Shown here one piece after another: positions 21,657 through 31,665 of a stretch of 46,637 nt of DNA. Position 1 is the stretch's first letter; each line of letters begins with the position of its first letter. Below the pieces are notes generated by a model, which made no database searches, was not told where the DNA came from, and saw only the letters and a program-made list of their open reading frames with translations. This DNA comes from Jaapia argillacea MUCL 33604 (lineage: Eukaryota > Basidiomycota > Agaricomycetes > Jaapiales > Jaapiaceae): the NCBI GenBank assembly GCA_000697665.1, contig KL197794.1:1-46637 (forward strand), given 5' to 3'. The translations under genes and the position numbers were made by a program.

Positions 21657-23945
21657 ATGACTATCCGTCTTCCTCACTCCGCGTACGGAGACTTCACTGA
21701 ACCAGAGCACGATCCCGAAATTTCCTCGTCGTCGGGCAGTGAAGATGATGCAGAGGACAACAATTTTGACGATTGGGTTTCAGATGAGGCCCAACCCTGC
21801 AAATCTTTATTCGAGGAAAAGACATTTCCTTCTGCTGTTGAGGCGCTAGCTTACGACAAAGCGACCCATGGAGTTGATTTGGAGACTGTTTTTGGGAAAC
21901 TTTGTGCGTTATCCTTCCATGCCATCCCCCGCGGTGTAGTGGCTGATTAGATCGCATCAATAGCATTGGATTTCCTCCAGCGTATACGCTTGGTCAACTA
22001 CATCAGAAAAGAAGTTGGTTTTCCACTGTTTATGTTCTATTTTGGAAGATGCGTTGACGAATCAAAGTCAAGAAACCTGCTCCTGCCGATGTCTTATCAT
22101 TAACGCGGGAAGTGCCGTTGTTTTCGTCCGACGAGTATCTCATCCCGGTCTTAGAGGATGATCCGCTCCTCCGTAAGCCTCGTTTTCCACCAACTATACT
22201 TCCCTTACCTATTTTACTTTGCTTTCAGAAATCCAAACGGACGATTGGTCTGACGAAGAAGACACTAACGCTGGTCCTTCATCGAAGCAACCTGCCGCCG
22301 AACCTACTGATCTCGAATCCGCCATTCAAAAAGTCCATGCTCTCGAGATACAAGTTGCAAAAGAAAGACAAGAACTCCTCGATTATCGATCCTTCATTGG
22401 CGAGCGTCTAAATGTCGCTTCTATCATTGAGCAAGTTAGAGAGTCTGAAGCTGCTGCTGGACCGTCCGGGGCACAAGAGCCCCTGAGAGATGATGACTCC
22501 CATTATTTCCAAAGCTACGAAGAAAATGGTATCTTCCTTTCCCGTTTCTTTGAAAGCGATTGGTGCTCACTGACGGGTTGCGTCGCCAGACATCCACGCA
22601 GTCATGATCCAGGACAAAGTTCGAACGGCCACCTACGCTAATTTTATCTTATCCCATCCTTCCCTCTTCCGAGATGCGGTAGTTTTGGATGTAGGTTGTG
22701 GGACCGGTATTTTGTCCTTGTTTGCAGCTAGAGCCGGCGCCAAGAGAGTGTTCGCAGTGGATGCGAGTGACATTGCTGAAAAAGCCGAAAAGATCGTCAA
22801 GGATAATGGATTGAGCGACGTCATCACGTATGCTCTCCACCTTCCTCTCCCTAAACAATCCACTTATGCGACGATGTCTTCACCAGTGTTATCCGAGGCA
22901 AAGTCGAAGATATCACCCTGCCCGAAGGTGTCACCCAAGTAGACATCATCATCTCTGAATGGATGGGCTACGCACTGTTGTACGAGTCGATGTTGGATTC
23001 TGTCCTACGCGCTCGCGATAGGTTCTTGAAACCTGAGGGAGTTATGGCGCCTAGTCAGTGTCAGATGGTATTAACGCTCTGTGAAGGGAGTGAGTTGTTC
23101 AAGGAGAGGATCGGCTTTTGGGGCGATGTATATGGTGAGTCTGTCTGCTGGATTTCCTCAATTCAAGAGGAATTTTTTGGAGAGTCGGAATCGAGACGCT
23201 GAGTTAAAATTGATTGTAGGATTTGATTTGTCTACGATGGCAGATGTGGTGTATGACAACGCAGTTGTCGACGTTGTATCGCCTGAGACCCTCCTCAGTG
23301 ACCCCTACGTCGTCAAAGTCAGTCCAACCTTTCCTCTCACTGACCTATTCTTAATCTTGCCGAAAAGGATCTCCATATCGGATCTATAACCACCTCACAA
23401 CTCTCCTTCTCGTCCACTTTCACCCTAACATCCACCGCATCCCGGCGCACCAAAGTACACGCCCTCCTCCTATATTTCGACACGTTTTTCGCATCTGATG
23501 GTCTTCCCATACCTCATGGCACGAAACCTCTCATCGTCAAAGCTGGCGAGGGTATTTTGGCCGAAGTCTGGCCCGTTGGTGCGCATGGGGGGAGGACGAA
23601 ACCTGTGAGGAGGACGAGTCAGGGTGAAGGATTGAGAAAGGTCACGAGTTTCAGTACTGGGCCGGAGAGTTTCCCTACACATTGGAAACAAACTGTGTTC
23701 TTCTTGAGGGATCCCATCGTTGTTGATGAAGGTATGTCCATGTCTTCCTCTCCGGTCGTCTGTGTGATTGGTTGGACGGATCTGACGGATGGACTTTTGC
23801 AGGAACTGTCGTGGCTGGTACTTTCCATTGCAAGAAGAGCGATACCAATTCGAGGGAGTTGGATGTGGAGATTCATTATACTGTGAAGTCCGAGGAGGGC
23901 GATGCTCCTGGGGATGTTATTATTCAGATCTACAAAGTTCGGTGA
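21657..23945 (+). CDS. protein arginine N-methyltransferase, PRMT3 type
   Basis: Predicted 598 residues, exons 21657-21903, 21964-22017, 22068-22172, 22229-22528, 22590-22827, 22887-23134, 23220-23317, 23368-23731, 23803-23945. It transfers methyl groups from S-adenosylmethionine to protein arginines; PRMT3 orthologues act on ribosomal protein S2. The N terminus is acidic, followed by the PRMT3-specific finger region ([12 protein letters not shown], then KATHGVDLE), where only one cysteine and one histidine are visible, so the zinc finger looks degenerate. Next: [15 protein letters not shown], a coiled-coil stretch, [16 protein letters not shown], motif [10 protein letters not shown] (267-275), the double-E loop [12 protein letters not shown] (E339, E348) and the THW loop (534-536). 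The donor of intron 2 (GTTTTC) is weak. Its last three exons are the source of two pseudogene copies downstream. Confidence 0.92.
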
Positions 23946-24363
23946 TCTTTAGTAGCGAGGACAGATAATAGAACACCATTCGAGAAAATATTCCTCGCCG
24001 CGACTTGGCAAGACTCGCCCCTGGATGCCTAGAGGGATAATCTGAGCTCCTCTGTCGACATTCGCGATTGAGAGTCCGTGGCCTAGAACATTGCTCGTCT
24101 ATGAATTCTGTGTATGAGAGACGCCGTAGCAGGTCTATCCATGGCCACATGCCGTAACAAGTCCGGTCTTGTTCTTGCATTGCGCACGCCAGCTTTAAAT
24201 TTTGATTGTCCCTCGACCACTACGCTTCAACTGGAAACCATTCGTTGCATACACGTTAACGACTCTTCTAGCAACGGATCAGCCTCTTCGCGTCTAATCC
24301 GGTAGGCAGAAATCTCAGCGTTGTCGCCGTTGACGAGCTCAACTTTATGCAGTCCTCACGACC
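23946..24363. repeat. 5' flank of F-box gene I (duplicated upstream region)
   Basis: Between the PRMT3 stop and F-box gene I. From about 24145 it is similar to the upstream regions of genes J and K, including the conserved GACGAGCTCAACTT at 24332-24345 just before the ATG. It is therefore part of the duplicated unit and probably includes the promoter and leader. No gene seen. Confidence 0.7.
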
Positions 24364-25902
24364 ATGGATTCAGCAATCCTCGATGCCCTCCGTTCGAACT
24401 TCACATCACCTCCTGGTATTCATGTACCGAGCGCTATCGTAGAATCCCAGGGGGAGGTCGATACCCTGGAGGTTCAGATAAGGCAGCTTAGGGCACAGCT
24501 TCAGATCCTGGAGGAGCGGAGGGACGTTGCTCAAGGCCGTTGCTTGAACCTGAAGTCTCTATCCGCTCCCATCCGCCGCTTGCCCTCTGACATACTGTTG
24601 GAAATATTCAGCCATACCCTGTGGTATGGTTCTGCGGACCCCATATACGACCCGTTTCCACTCCTCCTTACTCACGTCTGTTCCTACTGGAGACATTTGG
24701 CGTTGTCGACACCGACATTGTGGTCGTCGATCCGTGCACGGCCAACAGATGGACAGTTGGAGTATTACAGAGCTCTATGGAACCATTTCCTCCTTCACTC
24801 CGGAACCGCCCCTCTGTCACTATTTCTAGACCTCTCCTATGTTGAGTGGGAACAGGATGAATTGTTGGATCAATTTGTTGAACACAGTCGTCGGTGGAAG
24901 GCGGTGGGCTTCACTATGGATTCCATACAACCCCTACGTCGACTCGAAGAAGATGACATGAACCAACTGCAATCACTCGCACTTGCTGCCCTGGACACCG
25001 TCTCTTCCATATTCCTCCACGACATCACATGCTTCCGATCAGCACACGCCCTGGTCGACGTCTCGCTGGGAGGATATTGGGATCCGTCTTTGGTAGCGCT
25101 GCCTTGGGGTCAGCTCACCACTTTATCTTTTGGATCCAGTATCACCCCCGCATCTCTCAACCTCGACATTTATCTGAGCGTTCTACGCCATTGTACCCAG
25201 CTGGCCCGCCTTGAATTCAACTTCGGCGATTGCGATGTGGATGAGAGGCGACCATCACGATTACCCGGTTACATCACATTGCCGAAGCTACGATCCCTCT
25301 CCGTTGAAGGCGCATTACACATCATGGATGACTTGATCTTCGAGAAACTCGGGCTCCCCGGGCTGACAGAGTTTATCTACCATCCAGGTTTTGTCTCCGG
25401 GATCCCGCGTTCTTTGGAATCTTCCTGGAAGGCGTTCCAATCCTGCGCGGGGAGATCACGATGCAAACTATCCACCATATCGCTGACTCGCGGGAGTGTA
25501 TTCGATGTAGATGTTATTGGTTGGCTCGATTGCCTCCAGTCGGCTCGAGAAGTCACTTTGGACCTGACGTCACTTGTCCGACGCGACCAGAAGACTTTTA
25601 TTGAGTATTTCTCAAATAGAGATGTAGGGTCATCCGGTCAAACAGCCCCTTGCAAGTTTCCATCGATGCAAAGAATCACTATCCATGGACTCCAATCTTC
25701 TCCTTCTGTAATCGAAGCCCTGGTCTCCATGGCTCGATTTCGATGCCGTTTACATTCCCCGGAGTCGTCGAGTTCTCTGGAGACCCCCACAACACTTCTC
25801 TTTGCTTCCTTCGGGAAGCAACTCGCAGCAGAATTGGAATTTTGCCTACGAGACTGCGTGGCAGCTGGTCTCACTCTCCATTTTCACTCTCCACTCTTCT
25901 AG
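24364..25902 (+). CDS. coiled-coil F-box protein I
   Basis: Intronless, 512 residues. A leucine/glutamate-rich coiled coil (about 27-62: LEVQIRQLRAQLQILEERRD) leads into an F-box (IRRLPSDILLEIFSHTL, then LTHVCSYWRHLALSTPTLWSSI). About 390 residues of leucine-rich C-terminal region follow. This architecture is typical of the large Agaricomycete F-box family; the role as an SCF substrate receptor is inferred from family. It belongs to a different subfamily from members A-H. Copies J and K lie downstream in the same orientation. Confidence 0.88.
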   Translation: MDSAILDALRSNFTSPPGIHVPSAIVESQGEVDTLEVQIRQLRAQLQILEERRDVAQGRCLNLKSLSAPIRRLPSDILLEIFSHTLWYGSADPIYDPFPLLLTHVCSYWRHLALSTPTLWSSIRARPTDGQLEYYRALWNHFLLHSGTAPLSLFLDLSYVEWEQDELLDQFVEHSRRWKAVGFTMDSIQPLRRLEEDDMNQLQSLALAALDTVSSIFLHDITCFRSAHALVDVSLGGYWDPSLVALPWGQLTTLSFGSSITPASLNLDIYLSVLRHCTQLARLEFNFGDCDVDERRPSRLPGYITLPKLRSLSVEGALHIMDDLIFEKLGLPGLTEFIYHPGFVSGIPRSLESSWKAFQSCAGRSRCKLSTISLTRGSVFDVDVIGWLDCLQSAREVTLDLTSLVRRDQKTFIEYFSNRDVGSSGQTAPCKFPSMQRITIHGLQSSPSVIEALVSMARFRCRLHSPESSSSLETPTTLLFASFGKQLAAELEFCLRDCVAAGLTLHFHSPLF

Positions 25903-26456
25903 TTAAAAACTCTCTGTTTTATATACCAGATCTTGCGTTCCATGTTAATGACTCGGTATGTTGTATTTGCTTGACTGCTTTCCCAACGTACTTAGGATGG
26001 CTCTGTTTCACAGGTTTTGTTGAACGAACGACTCAGAGCATAGACGAGACATGAAATCTACCAACGAGTACCGGTTTGTGAACCTTGTAGTATGCCAATG
26101 CCATGTCAATAGCCAACAAGCTACCGTTCTGAGTGAGACTGGCCAACCGAGGGCTCGAATCATCATCACCCATGTCACCCTGCTATGGCCCATAGCAGGG
26201 TCTCGTGGTATAACGCTCCTTCAAGCTTCGTCCTCGATTCTTATGAACGCTTTTCCGCGAAGCGAATTCACGGGGCACCACACCCACGACAGTCCAATGA
26301 CGTGCTACAGCTCATCCCAGTCTTCGACGGATCTTCAACCCTGTATGAGTGGATTCCACGGAAAGGGGATAGGTTACTCAATCCATGCAGATTCATCTCG
26401 TTCCCGCTTGCCTTGGGGAGTCGGATTGTGATACTGAATCGAAGTTGATTCCAGTG
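25903..26456. repeat. 3' spacer of duplicated unit, copy 1
   Basis: Closely similar to 28772-29312 and partly to 33207-33430. It contains a stretch open on the minus strand in both full copies (SLLAIDMALAY at about 26100-26135) and a plus-strand stretch (FSAKRIHG, STLYEW, PCRFI). I recognise neither. Possibly remnants of a gene that was carried along by the duplication. Confidence 0.75.
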
Positions 26457-26807
26457 TTCGATTTGTCTACCATGGCAGATGTGGTGTGCGACAGCGCAGT
26501 TGTCGATGTTGTATCGCCCGAAACTCTTCTGTGACCCCTACGTCGTCAAAGTCAGTCCAACCTTCCCTCACACTGGCCTATTCCTAATCTTACCCAAAAG
26601 GACCTCCATATCAGATCCACAACCACCTCCCAACTGTCCTTCTCGACCACTTTCACCCTAGCATGTACCGCATCTCGGCGCACGAAACCACACGCGCACC
26701 TCCCAAATACTATTTTGACTGTGGACGTGGAGATTCATGATTCTGTGAAGGAGGGCGATGCTCCTGCCAGTCGGGATGTTATTGTTCGGATTTACAAGGT
26801 TCGGTGA
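26457..26807 (+). pseudogene. PRMT3 3' fragment, pseudogene copy 1
   Basis: Homologous to the last three exons of the PRMT3 gene, from the end of intron 6 (exon 7 [20 protein letters not shown]) to the last codons. A base loss turns CTCCTCAGTGACCCC into CTTCTGTGACCCC, creating an in-frame TGA. A large internal deletion then joins exon 8 to exon 9, so the THW loop is gone. It has no start and cannot encode a methyltransferase. Confidence 0.88.
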
Positions 26808-27217
26808 TCTTTAGAGACAGCCAGTAGAACACCGTTTGAGAAAACCTTCGTCACCGCGACTATGCAAGATACTACATAATGTAGTTCTCTGATGTCAGAC
26901 ACTTATCTGTCAAGCTACTGGATGACTATGGGGATACACTGATCTGAGCTCTTTTAACGTGCTTCACTTGTGTTTCGAGAGTCCGCATGCCGTAACACTG
27001 GCAAATCTGTCATTCCATTCCACATTCCGCGGCGTGCTGGTTTTTTGATTGTCCCTCGACCACGGTCCACTGCGCTCCAACTTCAGGTGATTCGTTGCCT
27101 CAACGTCCTCAACGTTACTGTAACGACTCTTCCAACAACGATCGAGTCTAAGACGGTAGGCAGAAACCTCAGCGTTATCGCTGATGACGAGCTCAACTTT
27201 ATACAGTCCACACAACC
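26808..27217. repeat. 5' flank of F-box gene J
   Basis: From about 26985 it matches the upstream regions of genes I and K, with GACGAGCTCAACTT at 27186-27199. No gene seen. Confidence 0.65.
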
Positions 27218-28771
27218 ATGGATTCAACAATCATCGATGCCCTCCGTTTGAACTTCACCTCAGCTCCTGGCATTCATGTGCCCAGCGCTATTTCAGAATC
27301 ACAGATGGAGGTCGATGCCCTGGAAGTTCAGATAAGGGAGCTTCGGGCACAACTTCAGATGCTAGAGGAGAGGAGAGATGTTGCTCAAGGCCGTTGCTTC
27401 AATCTGAAGTCTCTATCCGCTCCCATCCGCCGCTTGCCCTCTGACTTACTGTCGGAAATATTCAACCACACGCTGCAGTATGGTTCAACGGGCCCCGTAT
27501 ACGATCCATTTCCACTTCTCCTCACTCACGTCTGTTCCTACTGGAGACATTTGGCTTTGTCGACGCCGACGTTGTGGTCGCCGATCCGTGCACGGCCAAC
27601 AGATGCACAGTTGGTGTATTACAGAGCTCTATGGAACCATTTCCTCCTTCACTCCGGAACCACCCCTCTATCACTGTTTCTAGACTTTGCGCATGTTGAG
27701 TGGGGACAGGACGAATTGTTGGATCAATTTGTTGGTCACTCTCGTCGGTGGAAGGCGGTGGGCCTCACTATGGTGGCGACGACGGATTCCGTGCAACCCT
27801 TACGTCGACTCGAAGAAGGCGACATGAGCCGACTGGAATCACTCGAACTTACTGCCTTGGGCGCCGTCCGTCCCGCATCCCTCCACGACATCGTATGCTT
27901 CCGATCAGCACGAACCTTGGTCAGCGTCACACTGAGAGGATATTGGGATCCATCTTTAGTGGTGTTGCCTTGGGGTCAGCTCACCGCTTTATCTTTTGGA
28001 TCTAGTCTTGTCCCCGCATCCCTCAATCTCGGCATTTATCTCAGTGTTCTACACCATTGTACCCAGCTGGCTCGTCTTGAATTCTACTTTGGCGATCGTG
28101 ATGTAGACGAGGGTCGACCATTGCGATTACACGATCACATCACATTGCCGAAGCTACGATCCCTCTCCGTTCAAGGCGCATTACGCATCATGAATGACTT
28201 GATCTTCAAGAAACTCGGGCTCCCAGAGCTGACAGAGCTTATCTACCAACCAGGTTTTGTCTCCCGAATCCCGCGTTCTTCGGAATCTTCCTGGAAGGCA
28301 TTGCAGTCTTGGGCGGGGAGATCACTATGCAAAGTATCCACCATATCGCTGACTCGCGGGAGTTTATTCGATGTAGATGTTATTGGTTGGCTCGATTGCC
28401 TCCAGTCGGCTCGAGAAGTCACTTTGGACCTGACGGGATGTGTCCGAGGTCACCGCCCGGAGACTTTTATTGAATATTTCTCAAATGGAGACGTAGGGTC
28501 ATCTGACCAAACAGCCCTTTGCAAGTTTCCATCGATGCGAAGAATCACTATCCGTGGACTACAATCTTCTCCTTCTGTAATCGAAGCCCTCGTCTCCATG
28601 GTTCGATTTCGATGCCGTTTACGTTCCCCGGAGTCGTCGAGTTCTCTGGAGACCCCCACAACTCTTCTCTTTGCTTCCTTCGGGAAGCAACTCGCAGCAG
28701 AATTGGAACCTCGCCTACGAGACTGCGTGGCAGTCGGTCTCACTCTCCATTTTCACTCCCCACTCTTCTAG
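27218..28771 (+). CDS. coiled-coil F-box protein J
   Basis: Intronless, 517 residues, colinear with gene I over its entire length. Coiled coil LEVQIRELRAQLQMLEERRD, F-box IRRLPSDLLSEIFNHTL with LTHVCSYWRHLALSTPTLWSPI, and the same C-terminal ending (GLTLHFHSPLF). The differences are mostly substitutions plus small insertions (such as MVATTDSVQPL in place of MDSIQPL), and the frame is intact, so it is probably functional. The 5' and 3' flanks are duplicated too. SCF substrate-receptor role inferred. Confidence 0.88.
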   Translation: MDSTIIDALRLNFTSAPGIHVPSAISESQMEVDALEVQIRELRAQLQMLEERRDVAQGRCFNLKSLSAPIRRLPSDLLSEIFNHTLQYGSTGPVYDPFPLLLTHVCSYWRHLALSTPTLWSPIRARPTDAQLVYYRALWNHFLLHSGTTPLSLFLDFAHVEWGQDELLDQFVGHSRRWKAVGLTMVATTDSVQPLRRLEEGDMSRLESLELTALGAVRPASLHDIVCFRSARTLVSVTLRGYWDPSLVVLPWGQLTALSFGSSLVPASLNLGIYLSVLHHCTQLARLEFYFGDRDVDEGRPLRLHDHITLPKLRSLSVQGALRIMNDLIFKKLGLPELTELIYQPGFVSRIPRSSESSWKALQSWAGRSLCKVSTISLTRGSLFDVDVIGWLDCLQSAREVTLDLTGCVRGHRPETFIEYFSNGDVGSSDQTALCKFPSMRRITIRGLQSSPSVIEALVSMVRFRCRLRSPESSSSLETPTTLLFASFGKQLAAELEPRLRDCVAVGLTLHFHSPLF

Positions 28772-29312
28772 TTAAAAACTCTCTGTTTTATATACCGGAT
28801 CTTGCGTCCCATGTTAATGACTCGGTATGTTGTATTTGCTTGACTGCTTTTCCAGCGTACTTAGGATGGCTCCGTTTCACAGGTTTCGTTGAATGGACGA
28901 GGCAGAATATAGACGAGACTGGAAACTTACCAACGAGTACCGGTTGCGAGCCTTGTATGTATGCCAATGCCATGTCAATAGCCAACAAGCTACCGCTCTG
29001 AGAGAGGCTGGCCATCCGAGCGCTCGAACCATCAGCGTCCATAGCAGGCGGTCTTGTCTCAATGTATAGCGCTCCCTCAGGCTTCGTCCTCAATTCTTAT
29101 GAACGCTTTTCCGCGAAGCGAATTCACGGGGCATCACACCCACGACAGTCCAATGACGTGCCACAGCTCATCCGAGTCTTCGACGGATCTTCAACCCTGT
29201 ATGAGTGGATGCCACGGAAAGTGAATAGGTTACTCGACCCATGTAGATTCATCGCGTCGCCGCTTGCCTTGGGTAGTCGGAATTCGGATACTGAATCGAA
29301 GTTGGATCCAGG
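28772..29312. repeat. 3' spacer of duplicated unit, copy 2
   Basis: Second copy of the 25903-26456 spacer. The minus-strand stretch SLLAIDMALAY at about 28960-28995 and the plus-strand FSAKRIHG and STLYEW stretches are kept. Function unknown. Confidence 0.75.
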
Positions 29313-29994
29313 GTTCGATTTGTCTACGATGGAAGATGTGGTGTGCGACAGCGCAGTTGTCGATGTTGTATCGCCTGAAACTCTTCTGTGACCCCTGCGC
29401 CGTTAAAGTCAGTCCAAATTTACTCACACCGACCTATACCTGACCTTTCCCAAAAGGACCTTCATATCGGATCCATAACCACTTCCCAACTGTCCTTCTC
29501 GACCACTTTCACCCGAGCATCTACCACATCCCGGCGCACCAAACCACCCAATATTTCGACCTGTTTCGCATCTGATGGTCTTCCCATGCCCCATGGGACA
29601 AAACCTCTCATTGTCAAAGCCGGCGAGGGTACTTTGGCGGAAGTTTGCCCCGCTGTTGCGCATGGTGGGAGGACGAAACATGTGAGGAGGATGAGTAAGT
29701 CAGGGTGAAGGAACGAGAAAGTTACAATCTAGGCCAGAAAGCTTCCCAACACATCGGAAGCAAACTGTGCTCTTCTTGAGGGATCCCACCGTCGTCGATG
29801 AAGGTATATCCATGTATTCCTTTCGTATACGTCTGTGATTGGTTGGATCTGACTAATGGAATTTTGCAGGAACCATGGTGGCTGGTACTTTCCATTGCAA
29901 GAAGGGAGTTGGATGTGGAGATTCATTATACTGGGAAGTCCGGGAGAGCGACGCTCCTGGGGATGTTATTGTGCAGATGTACAAGGTTCGGTGA
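29313..29994 (+). pseudogene. PRMT3 3' fragment, pseudogene copy 2
   Basis: A longer copy of PRMT3 exons 7-9 with introns still recognisable. It carries the same CTTCTGTGACCCC lesion as copy 1, plus extra changes: the THW region is scrambled (about 29735-29765), the end of exon 8 is broken, and a stretch in exon 9 after FHCKK is missing. It ends with the PRMT3 stop (TGA 29992-29994). Non-coding remnant. Confidence 0.88.
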
Positions 29995-31449
29995 TCTTCA
30001 GTACTAGTAGGAAGAACAGATAATAGAACGCCATTCGAGCAAATCTTCCTCACCAGCGACCATGGACGATACTAGCTCTCTGATCTCACACGCTTATCTG
30101 TTGTCCCGCCCCTCAACCACTATGGTGATAATCTGGGATCCTCTCGGGTGCTTCATCCACGATTTTAGAGTCCACATGTACATGCCGCATCACAAAACCG
30201 GCGCGGCTCTTGCAAGCTGCTTGCAAGACCATAGACGGTCTGCATCACTCAAAAGACCTATAATTCTTGTAGTCCATCTTGCAAGCAATGATAGTTCTCT
30301 GTCGACCTTGAAGATAACTACAAGGTCTTCGAGCCTTCTATGTGTCTTGTAAGGAGACGGCGAAATCACAAGTCTGATGGCTCATTATCTGATCGTATAT
30401 TCCTTTCCCTCGCAGCTCGTATACATCAGGTAACTACATACACAATCCCGAGCTAGTACAACCGTAGACGGACAAGCTACTTTGTGTAATGTCCAGCCCA
30501 TACTGTACCTGACCGATCAACGATCAACAACTCAGCGATCAGCAACGGGGCAGGGAATAGGCGAGCAGGGAAAAATGGGGCCCAAAGCAGTTCGGCACAT
30601 TCACGAAGAAAACACGTCGGGGAATTGGAGTAGCGACGAGAGGCAATGGTAAGTGATAGGGCCGACAAAGCCGTGAAGAGGAACAGGCAGGGAGAAAATT
30701 GCTATGACAGCGATATTCTCCCTGTCTTCCAGCTCCCTTCAACACCGCACCGAACAACCCCCATTGCTCCTATGCAAGACCCGAGCCGAGAATCAACGAC
30801 AATCACGATGTGACCTAGTCGTGACCCATCCTGAAAAGAGTGGACACGAAGGTAGAGATTAATTACTTGGGTGGGCAGATGGAAGAGGGGAGAGAGGGAA
30901 GACGGAGAGATATTGCGCACCTGTGGGCTTTTAAATGAATTTTCATCGATTCATCACATCGTCGCGTCGCATCGCGATGCCGCGAACCCTAGGCCTTCTA
31001 TCTTCCGCAATCACGCGCCGCTTGCTGAAATCTATATAGTATGAGGGACCAACTCGTTCGTTGCAGGCGTGGTAGTAGGAGAGCCATTCATGACAGCAGA
31101 GATAAGCAAAGGGATAAACCAAGCATGGGTTTGCACCTCAGCCAGGACACAAGCTATGTATATCTTGAAAGCAAGCACAAGCGTGTAACGACAAGGGTGG
31201 GGGTGGGGTGGTAAGTTATTGCATTTGGGTAGGGGACGAGCACAAGCCAGATTACGAGGTGATACGAGGTTATAACACCGGCATCAGGCTGAACTGGGTC
31301 GCATAAGAGATTAAAATGGTTCAAAAGGCTGATAGGCCATGGCAAGCAGATACAAGACGCGTGGAAGGTTTGTTGAACTCCGACAAGGTCTTGTAAAGTC
31401 GCAGTGTCCTTAAAGGTTCGCAAGGTCATACATTTGTCCCGCCGATTTT
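29995..31449. other. 1.45-kb non-coding insertion in the third duplicated unit
   Basis: Between the second PRMT3 remnant and the conserved 5' flank of gene K. The other units have only about 180-200 bp here, so about 1.2 kb is extra. Open frames (such as 30477-30757 and 31154-31465 on minus) have no recognisable domain. It contains three copies of the palindrome CTTGCAAG (30209-30216, 30220-30227, 30278-30285). No transposon ends were identified. Confidence 0.5.
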
Positions 31450-31665
31450 GTGATAGCCGTAACAAGTCTGTCTTGTTTCTTTGCGCACGCCAGCTTTTTT
31501 TATCCCTCGACCACTACGCTCCATTGAACCCGGCGAGGTGATTCGTTGCATCAACGACTCTTTCAGTGACGGATCAGCTTCTTCGCGTCGCAACTGGTAG
31601 GCAAAAATCTCAGCGTTGTCGCCGATGACGAGCTCAACTTCATGCAGTCCTTACGACTCACGACT
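31450..31665. repeat. 5' flank of F-box gene K
   Basis: Third copy of the conserved upstream region, with GACGAGCTCAACTT at 31627-31640 shortly before the ATG at 31666. Confidence 0.65.
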
